In this document: positions 24,629 to 29,580 of the stretch, piece by piece | How the letters are laid out: the number at the start of each line of letters is the position of its first letter | Position numbering within the stretch: the stretch's first letter is position 1 | NCBI GenBank assembly: GCA_002345675.1 | Contig: DDWL01000004.1 | Coordinates: 1 to 29,580, forward strand | DNA length: 29,580 nt | Direction: 5' to 3' | Source: Bacteroidales bacterium UBA2287 | GTDB taxonomy: Bacteria > Bacteroidota > Bacteroidia > Bacteroidales > Tenuifilaceae | The notes under the pieces: generated by a model | Databases searched by the model: none | What the model was told of the DNA's origin: nothing | What the model saw: only the letters and a program-made list of their open reading frames with translations | Position numbers and translations under genes: made by a program

Positions 24629-24657
24629 CTATAAACAGTTAGCTACTCTGTAGCTAA
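24629..24657 (-). repeat. Hairpin-plus-tail repeat, unit H1' (minus)
   Basis: On the minus strand, TTAGCTAC-AGA-GTAGCTAA (8-bp stem) is followed directly by CTGTTTATAG. It mirrors H1 but has a wholly different stem sequence and the same loop and tail. Confidence 0.8.
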
Positions 24658-24713
24658 AATACGTACTACTTTTTTTATCACCAATTGTTGTTGATTGTCA
24701 GATAAATGCCTCC

Positions 24714-24739
24714 TTAACCTGACGGCTATGGATAATTAT
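24714..24739 (-). repeat. CATAGCCGTC-type hairpin repeat, copy 2 (inverted)
   Basis: On the minus strand it reads ATAATTATCC then ATAGCCGTCAGGTTAA, matching copy 1 at 24 of 26 positions. It closes the right side of the nested cassette, about 30 bp from the end of metG. Confidence 0.78.
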
Positions 24740-24772
24740 CGGGCATCTGAGGTTAATAATTCTTAAAAAAAA

Positions 24773-26806
24773 TTACTTCACCTCCGAGCCGTTCGAAACA
24801 GTATCCTTGGGCTGAACAAGTACCAGTTTACCGTTGGCGTCCTGTGCCATAAGTATCATACCCTTCGACTCAATACCCTTTATCTTTCGGGGTTCGAGGT
24901 TTGCCAGCATAACAACTTGTTTTCCAACCATTTCTTCGGGCGTATAGTACTCGGCAATTCCCGATACAATGGTACGCTTGTCAATTCCTGTATCGATATC
25001 GAGTTTGAGCAACTTTTGAGTTTTTGGCACTCGCTCGGCTGCTAAAACAGTAGCCGTACGAATGTCCATTTTCGAGAAGTCTTCGTAGGTAACATTTTCT
25101 CGCTGCGGAGTTACTTTTCGCTCCTTGTTCTCGTTTGCCTCCTTTGTTGCCTTTAGCTTGGCAAGCTGAAACTCCATTGCTTCGTCCTCAACCTTATCGA
25201 ATAGTAACTCGGGTTGACTAAGGCTATGGCCAGCTAGAATTAGCCCATTTCCTTTTGCTTGCTCCCATGTAAAAGCTTCAATATTTAGCATTTTACGAAG
25301 TTTAATTGCCGTAAATGGCAAAAATGGCTCGAGAACAATGGATAGGTTTGCGCAAATTTCGATGGCAATATTAAGAATGGTTGCAACACGTTCGGGATTT
25401 TCCTTGTAAACCTTCCATGGCTCGGTGTCGGCAAGGTACTTATTGCCCAAACGGGCAATATTCATTGCCTCCTTTAACGCTTCGCGAAAGCGGAACACTT
25501 CGAGGTTTGCCTCAACAGCAGACTGAAACTTTGGCAATTCGGCAAGTGTTTCTTTGTCGAAATCGGTTAGTTCGCCAAGTGCTGGAACCTTTCCGTCGAA
25601 ATACTTTTGGGTTAAAACCAATGCGCGATTTACAAAGTTACCCAAAATGGCTACCAGTTCGCTATTGTTGCGGGTTTGAAAGTCCTTCCATGTAAAATCG
25701 TTGTCCTTAGTTTCGGGCATATTTGCTGTAAGTACGTAACGAAGCACGTCCTGTTTATCCTTAAATTCTTCCAAGTATTCGTGCAACCAAACTGCCCAAT
25801 TTCGAGATGTTGAAATTTTGTCGCCTTCAAGATTTAAAAACTCATTGGCAGGAACGTTCTCGGGTAAAATGTAGGTTCCTTCGGCTTTAAGCATGGCAGG
25901 AAAAACTATACAATGAAAAACAATGTTATCCTTACCTATAAAGTGAATAAGGCGAGTTTCCTTGTCTTTCCAGTACTTTTCCCAATCGGGTGTTAGCTCT
26001 TTTGTTGCCGAAATGTATCCAATGGGTGCATCGAACCAAACGTATAGCACTTTGCCTTCGGCTCCTTCAACAGGAACAGGCACACCCCAGTCGAGATCGC
26101 GGCTAACTGCTCGAGGCTGTAATCCTTGGTCGAGCCAACTTTTACACTGACCATAGACATTATTTTTCCAATCCTTATGATCCTCAAGTATCCACTTCTC
26201 AAGAAAACCTTGGTAATCATCTAAGGGTAAAAACCAATGTTTAGTCTCTTTAAGTACTGGCTTTGATCCGCTTAGGGTTGAACTTGGATTTATTAAATCT
26301 GTTGCATTTAGGCTGGTACCGCACTTTTCGCACTGGTCGCCATAGGCGCGCTCGTTGCTACAGTGAGGGCAGGTTCCTGTTATGTACCTGTCGGCTAAAA
26401 AGCAATTTATTTCGGGGTCGTAGTACTGCTCGGTGGTTTTTTCAATAAACTTTCCTGCGTCGTATAACTTTCGAAAAAACTCCGACGAGGTTTGATGGTG
26501 GACCTTCGAACTGGTTCGCGAGTAAATATCGAACGAAATTCCAAAGTTCTTAAACGACTCCTTAATAATTCCATGGTACTTGTCGACAATTGCCTGAGGC
26601 GAAACGCCTTCCTGTCGGGCCTTAATGGTAATGGGAACACCATGCTCGTCGGAACCACAAATCGAAATTACATCTACTCCCCTAAGGCGAAGGTAGCGAG
26701 TGTATATGTCGGATGGAATATAAACGCCTGCTAAATGCCCAATATGTACTGGGCCATTGGCATACGGAAGCGCCGAAGTTATTAAGTAACGTTTAAAGTT
26801 GTTCAT
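24773..26806 (-). CDS. metG: Methionine--tRNA ligase with C-terminal tRNA-binding domain
   Basis: Charges tRNA-Met. I start at ATG 26806 (MNNFKRYLITSALPYANGPV), the normal family opening, giving 677 residues. The ATG at 26854 would add 16 residues (MFLKGYIFLSNHKLLY) not expected in the family. The class I HIGH motif is HIGHLAG (21-27), and the KMSKS loop reads DKISTSRNW. A four-Cys zinc knuckle (CPHCSNERAYGDQCEKCG) and the anticodon-binding helical domain follow. The C-terminal OB-fold tRNA-binding domain (KMDIRTATVLAAERVPKTQK to MILMAQ) makes it the long, E. coli-type dimeric form. A -7-like box lies at 26899-26906. Confidence 0.97.
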   Translation of the reverse strand: MNNFKRYLITSALPYANGPVHIGHLAGVYIPSDIYTRYLRLRGVDVISICGSDEHGVPITIKARQEGVSPQAIVDKYHGIIKESFKNFGISFDIYSRTSSKVHHQTSSEFFRKLYDAGKFIEKTTEQYYDPEINCFLADRYITGTCPHCSNERAYGDQCEKCGTSLNATDLINPSSTLSGSKPVLKETKHWFLPLDDYQGFLEKWILEDHKDWKNNVYGQCKSWLDQGLQPRAVSRDLDWGVPVPVEGAEGKVLYVWFDAPIGYISATKELTPDWEKYWKDKETRLIHFIGKDNIVFHCIVFPAMLKAEGTYILPENVPANEFLNLEGDKISTSRNWAVWLHEYLEEFKDKQDVLRYVLTANMPETKDNDFTWKDFQTRNNSELVAILGNFVNRALVLTQKYFDGKVPALGELTDFDKETLAELPKFQSAVEANLEVFRFREALKEAMNIARLGNKYLADTEPWKVYKENPERVATILNIAIEICANLSIVLEPFLPFTAIKLRKMLNIEAFTWEQAKGNGLILAGHSLSQPELLFDKVEDEAMEFQLAKLKATKEANENKERKVTPQRENVTYEDFSKMDIRTATVLAAERVPKTQKLLKLDIDTGIDKRTIVSGIAEYYTPEEMVGKQVVMLANLEPRKIKGIESKGMILMAQDANGKLVLVQPKDTVSNGSEVK

Positions 26807-26898
26807 GTACAGTAATTTATGGTTGCTCAAAAAAATATATCCTTTTAAAAACAAAAGGAGTAAAATACATTAACTTAGCGAGTAGGTTAAAACGCCTA

Positions 26899-26906
26899 CA
26901 AAGATA
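26899..26906 (-). promoter_or_regulatory. Possible -7 promoter box for metG
   Basis: On the minus strand this reads TATCTTTG, matching TAnnTTTG. It is about 93 bp upstream of the chosen metG start, in the divergent gap with the carboxypeptidase gene. No -33 TTG is seen at usual spacing, so support is partial. Confidence 0.4.
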
Positions 26907-26927
26907 TTAACATTTTGGATAGTAACT

Positions 26928-27857
26928 ATGGAACTTATTGTCCCCCCTTTCCTAAAACCTGGCGACACAATTGGAATTGTTGCACCTGCCCGAAAGGTTA
27001 GTGAGGACGAAATTGCACCTGCTATTCAAATAGTTAAGGGCTGGGGGCTCAACGTTGTACTTGGGAAAAACTTGTTTGGAAATTTTAATCAATTCTCGGG
27101 AACTGATTTTGAGCGAGCCGCCGACCTTCAGGAAATGTTCGAAAACCCCGATGTTAAAGCAATTCTTTGTGCCCGTGGAGGGTACGGATCGGTTAGGCTT
27201 CTCGATAAAATTAACCTTCGCGATTTGCAGCGAAATCCAAAATGGCTGGTGGGCTACAGCGACGTTACTGTTCTACATGGAATTTTAAACAACTGGTATT
27301 TGGTTGAAACACTTCATGCAACCATGCCAATTAATTTTCCTAAGGACGGGAAAGACGACAGTTCAACAACTTTATTAAAGCAAACACTTTTTGGGAAAAG
27401 TCCAATCTACAAAATTGAACCAGATATACACAGCCGAACTGGCTCGGGCGAAGGGTTTGTAACAGGCGGCAACCTTTCAATTCTGTATAGCCTTTCGGGA
27501 ACCGATGCCGATATTGCAGCCGACGAAAAAATACTTTTTATTGAAGATTTAGACGAATACCTGTACCATATCGACCGCATGATTATGAACCTAAAGCATA
27601 GCGGAAAGCTAAAGAATTTAGCAGGCTTAGTGGTGGGCAGCATGAGCGACATGCACGACAATACTGTTCCCTTTGGAAAAACAGCCTACGAAATTATTCG
27701 CGAAGCTGTTAATGAGTACGATTATCCTGTTTGTTTTGGCTTTCCAGCGGGACACAGTGGCGAAAACGTTCCACTAATTATGGGAAGAAAGGCTAAACTT
27801 GAGGTTACGATGAAGGGTGCAACGTTACAGTTTTTGGCTCCAAACTGCAAACTTTAA
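26928..27857 (+). CDS. LD-carboxypeptidase (S66 family, LdcA-like)
   Basis: Removes the terminal D-Ala from murein tetrapeptides between an L- and a D-centre, during cell-wall recycling. It has 309 residues. The catalytic triad is visible: Ser111 in LVGYSDVTVLHG, Glu206 in LFIEDLDE, and His276 in FGFPAGHSGENVPL. The N-terminal PGDTIGIVAPAR and CARGGYGSVRLLD complete the family pattern. There is no signal peptide, so it is cytosolic, as in E. coli LdcA. It diverges from metG and ends overlapping the next, convergent gene by 4 bp. Confidence 0.94.
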   Translation: MELIVPPFLKPGDTIGIVAPARKVSEDEIAPAIQIVKGWGLNVVLGKNLFGNFNQFSGTDFERAADLQEMFENPDVKAILCARGGYGSVRLLDKINLRDLQRNPKWLVGYSDVTVLHGILNNWYLVETLHATMPINFPKDGKDDSSTTLLKQTLFGKSPIYKIEPDIHSRTGSGEGFVTGGNLSILYSLSGTDADIAADEKILFIEDLDEYLYHIDRMIMNLKHSGKLKNLAGLVVGSMSDMHDNTVPFGKTAYEIIREAVNEYDYPVCFGFPAGHSGENVPLIMGRKAKLEVTMKGATLQFLAPNCKL

Positions 27858-28510
27858 TTCTGCCTAAAAATTTGTCGGTAATGTGCAGGAACAGTAAATA
27901 AGCTTCTGTTTACTTTTGCTTCGAGTATTTCAACTACTTGTACTTTAAGCTTTTCCTTTCTTAACATGGTTCGCTCAACAGTAAGCATTGGCATAAAACC
28001 TTCGCTTATGGGAATAGCGCCAAAAATGTTAAAACTTAAATCGGTTCGAGCTAAAAGACGCATAAGTTTAGGAAAAAAATCGATGTTATTCGATGCAACC
28101 CAGTAGGTTATCTCGGTGTTTCGTTGCCTGTCCTTAACTCGCCACTGGTAGCACCTTATACCATTTATTTCCATATAATTTTCGGTACGAACATACTCAA
28201 TCTTACTGTCGGTGGCAGTTTGCTCTTTCCTTGCGGGTAAGTACGCGTAGGTTTTCGATGCGTGATGAAACGCAACGATGGTTTCGGCATTTAAATCGAC
28301 TAAAAAACTTCCAATTTTCTGACCCTTCGAATCGGTTTCCTCAAAGCGAACCATGCTGTTCTGAACGTGTATCGAAATTTTTGTGGTGTCGAAAATAGTT
28401 TCGCGCACCAAATTTATACTTCCCTCAAAATGTAGTACATTTGGGAGAGTACGAATTGGCAGAAGTAGCAGTAAAACAAGTAACAATTGGTATAAATGCT
28501 TCATTTTCAC
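27854..28510 (-). CDS. Exported protein of unknown function (DUF4412-like)
   Basis: This 218-residue protein has an N-terminal signal (MKMKHLYQLLLVLLLLLPIR) and a beta-rich body. The pattern HFEGSINLVRETI, NSMVRFEETDSKGQKIGSFL, SKTYAYLPARKEQ and GIRCYQWRVKDRQRNTEITY resembles DUF4412/LolA-like periplasmic proteins (a bound-marker test, then a conserved Cys-Tyr-Trp strand). I am not certain of the family. It is probably periplasmic, and the substrate is unknown. Its last 4 bp overlap the end of the LD-carboxypeptidase gene on the other strand. The start could also be the Met at residue 3. Confidence 0.78.
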   Translation of the reverse strand: MKMKHLYQLLLVLLLLLPIRTLPNVLHFEGSINLVRETIFDTTKISIHVQNSMVRFEETDSKGQKIGSFLVDLNAETIVAFHHASKTYAYLPARKEQTATDSKIEYVRTENYMEINGIRCYQWRVKDRQRNTEITYWVASNNIDFFPKLMRLLARTDLSFNIFGAIPISEGFMPMLTVERTMLRKEKLKVQVVEILEAKVNRSLFTVPAHYRQIFRQN

Positions 28511-28575
28511 CTTTCGTCTTGGTTATAAGAATCAAGTGCTTATATCGGTTTTTCGGTTTTTTGTTTCAATAAAGT

Positions 28576-28956
28576 ATGAAAGAAACGAGTGATATGAATC
28601 ACCCAAGTAAGTTGGGTAAAGAGGGAGAGGAGAGAGCCATTGCGTTTGCGAAGGCCAACGGGTACCGAATTCTACATACTAATTGGCGTTTTGGAAAAAA
28701 AGAGCTCGATATTGTTGCCACTAAGGATAATATGCTTGTTGTTTTTGAGGTTAAAACCCGCTGGGGCGATTACTGGGAAGAGCCAAAAGAAGCAGTAAAT
28801 AGGCGAAAGCAAAAAATAATGGTTGAAGCAGCCGATGCTTACGTTGACAAGTTTAATATTGACCTTGAGGTTCAATTCGATATAATTAGCATTGTTTACA
28901 ACGGGAAAACCTTCGAAATTGAGCATATTCCCGATGCCTTTTATCCCACATTATAA
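28576..28956 (+). CDS. YraN/UPF0102-family endonuclease-fold protein
   Basis: This 126-residue member of the YraN family has a restriction-endonuclease-like fold related to Holliday-junction resolvases. The opening KLGKEGEERAIAFAKANGYR and the metal-site pattern E43-L-D45 then E58-V-K60 (KKELDIVATK and VVFEVKTRWGDY) are all present. This fits the E/D-x-D and ExK signature of the fold. The biological role is unproven, and DNA repair or recombination is assumed. An internal ATG at 28594 (MNHPSKLGKEGE) is an alternative start. It is 8 bp upstream of the MmcQ-type gene, so the two are likely co-transcribed. Confidence 0.92.
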   Translation: MKETSDMNHPSKLGKEGEERAIAFAKANGYRILHTNWRFGKKELDIVATKDNMLVVFEVKTRWGDYWEEPKEAVNRRKQKIMVEAADAYVDKFNIDLEVQFDIISIVYNGKTFEIEHIPDAFYPTL

Positions 28957-28964
28957 GTTGAAAT

Positions 28965-29321
28965 ATGAATATTGAATCCCTTCGCGAGTTCTGCCTGTCG
29001 CTTCCCGACACAACCGAAAGCTTCCCTTTCGACGATGTAACCCTTGTGCTTAAAGTTGGTGGAAGAATGTATGCCCTTATTAGCCTGGATGGCGATCTTT
29101 CTATTAACCTAAAATGCGACCCCGAAATGGCAATCGATTTGCGCGAGCGTTACGCAGCCGTTTTGCCAGGCTACCATATGAATAAAACCCATTGGAATAC
29201 CGTTAAAATTGATGGCTCAATTCCCGACTCAACAATTCACGATTGGATTTTGCATTCATACGAGCTTGTTTTCAGTACATTACCAAGAAAAATTCGGAAC
29301 TATATTCCTCGAAAAAAGTAA
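28965..29321 (+). CDS. MmcQ/YjbR-family protein
   Basis: This 118-residue single-domain protein has the family pattern: LREFCLSLPDTTESFPFDDV near the start, KVGGRMYALISLDGDLSINL with KCDPEMAIDLRERY in the middle, and GYHMNKTHWNTVKIDGSIPD then a C-terminal helix (HDWILHSYELVFSTLP). Known for the family: a CyaY-like fold proposed to bind DNA, with no established function. It follows the YraN gene by 8 bp. It is full length and intact. Confidence 0.92.
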   Translation: MNIESLREFCLSLPDTTESFPFDDVTLVLKVGGRMYALISLDGDLSINLKCDPEMAIDLRERYAAVLPGYHMNKTHWNTVKIDGSIPDSTIHDWILHSYELVFSTLPRKIRNYIPRKK

Positions 29322-29385
29322 AAATAAAACGGCTAATTAAAAGACAGTTTATTTTTGTTTGCTTTTTAGCCACGGGCTTACCCCA

Positions 29386-29411
29386 ATAACTATCCATAGC
29401 CGTCAGGCTAA
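29386..29411 (+). repeat. CATAGCCGTC-type hairpin repeat, copy 3
   Basis: It begins ATAACTATCC and contains ATAGCCGTCAGGCTAA. TAGCC and GGCTA pair perfectly around GTCA. Relative to copies 1 and 2, the G-U pair has become G-C, which preserves the stem. It lies in the gene-free end of the window, about 65 bp after the MmcQ gene. Confidence 0.75.
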
Positions 29412-29580
29412 TGAGAGAAGTTTGCTGAACTCAACACAAAATGCCTATTTACAGAAGCATAGATGAAGCCTGAGGTTTAACAAATATCAAAGCGAAATAG
29501 TTTAGGAATTCCAAGAAGTTAACCATGAGCGACGTGCGGTGGGATGGCAATCCCGATAACGGCTGGGGGTGTGTTGCGAA
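29412..29580 (+). other. Gene-free right edge with abrupt GC-rich tail
   Basis: Up to about 29520 the DNA is ordinary AT-rich sequence with nothing I recognise. The last 56 bases (29525-29580) are about 61% G+C, far above the rest. They contain an ATG (29525), a GTGCG at 29534 and a GGGAT-GGCA-ATCCC hairpin. A short open frame from 29525 (MSDVRWDGNPDNGWGCVA) runs off the edge. This could be the start of a foreign element such as a group II intron, but too little is visible to decide. Confidence 0.35.

Larger units (their letters stand above)
24448..24739. repeat. Nested mirrored repeat cassette upstream of the sirtuin gene
   Basis: Outer boundaries are inverted copies of a 26-bp repeat (24448-24473 and 24714-24739; 24 of 26 positions match). 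Inside lie four hairpin-plus-tail units in the order plus, plus, minus, minus (24509, 24544, 24579 and 24629), with tails pointing to the centre near 24574. No ORF of note is inside. The whole has the form of a non-coding mobile cassette or a large cruciform/RNA structure. Confidence 0.75.

Noticed and set aside
28672..28926. 84-residue minus-strand frame within the YraN gene
   Set aside because: It is a shadow of the plus-strand YraN frame, which carries the conserved ELD and EVK motifs.
1..29580. tRNA or rRNA genes
   Set aside because: I searched the gaps by eye for cloverleaf ends and rRNA landmarks and saw none. A tRNAscan run would confirm this.

Overview
The window is chromosomal DNA from a member of the Bacteroidota, most likely order Bacteroidales. 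The pointers are AT-rich DNA with TCG-heavy serine codons, no clear Shine-Dalgarno sequences, TAnnTTTG-type -7 boxes, a gingipain-like C25 protease that looks like a type IX secretion substrate, and several families typical of the phylum (DUF4292 lipoprotein, EnvC-like factor, HU-CCDC81/SPOR protein, D15-type and PorT-like barrels). The window is mostly housekeeping genes, but its intergenic spaces are full of palindromic repeats.

Layout. The left edge (1-2519, minus) holds a Kgp-like cysteine protease that continues beyond the window. From 14660 down to 2761 runs a long, tightly packed minus-strand series: flippase, dut, TPR lipoprotein, DUF4292 lipoprotein, EnvC-like factor, HATPase anti-sigma-type protein, ybeY, mnmG, ade and uvrC. 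Gaps are a few bases or small overlaps, except for a 63-bp gap after the HATPase gene and a gap of about 135 bp between ade and mnmG. That second gap carries two perfect copies of the ParB-binding site parS. From 14830 to 17471 on the plus strand come a cyclophilin lipoprotein, pheS and a Crp/Fnr regulator. These converge on nadA-ruvB (minus). From 20293 to 24329 the genes are single units: a D15-type barrel, a HU-CCDC81/SPOR protein, a small barrel and a sirtuin. They are followed by metG (minus), an LD-carboxypeptidase (plus), a DUF4412-like exported protein (minus), a YraN nuclease-fold protein and a MmcQ/YjbR protein (both plus). The last 60 bases turn abruptly GC-rich and may be the edge of a mobile element.

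How the genes fit together. Several act on the envelope: the EnvC-like factor, LD-carboxypeptidase, flippase, SPOR protein and the two barrels. Others serve genome upkeep (uvrC, ruvB, dut, yraN), translation and tRNA modification (mnmG, pheS, metG, ybeY) or NAD/purine metabolism (nadA, ade, sirtuin).

The most interesting content is between genes. (a) Two parS sites sit inside longer perfect palindromes beside mnmG, with no parAB in view. (b) A family of small hairpins has changing but self-complementary stems, AGA/AGC loops and a shared CTGTTTATAG-like tail. They occur as inverted, tail-to-tail pairs, including a nested four-hairpin cassette at 24448-24739 flanked by inverted copies of a second repeat. 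(c) Arrays of CACAGAG, CACATAG or CACAAAG words face their own complements in four separate intergenic regions.
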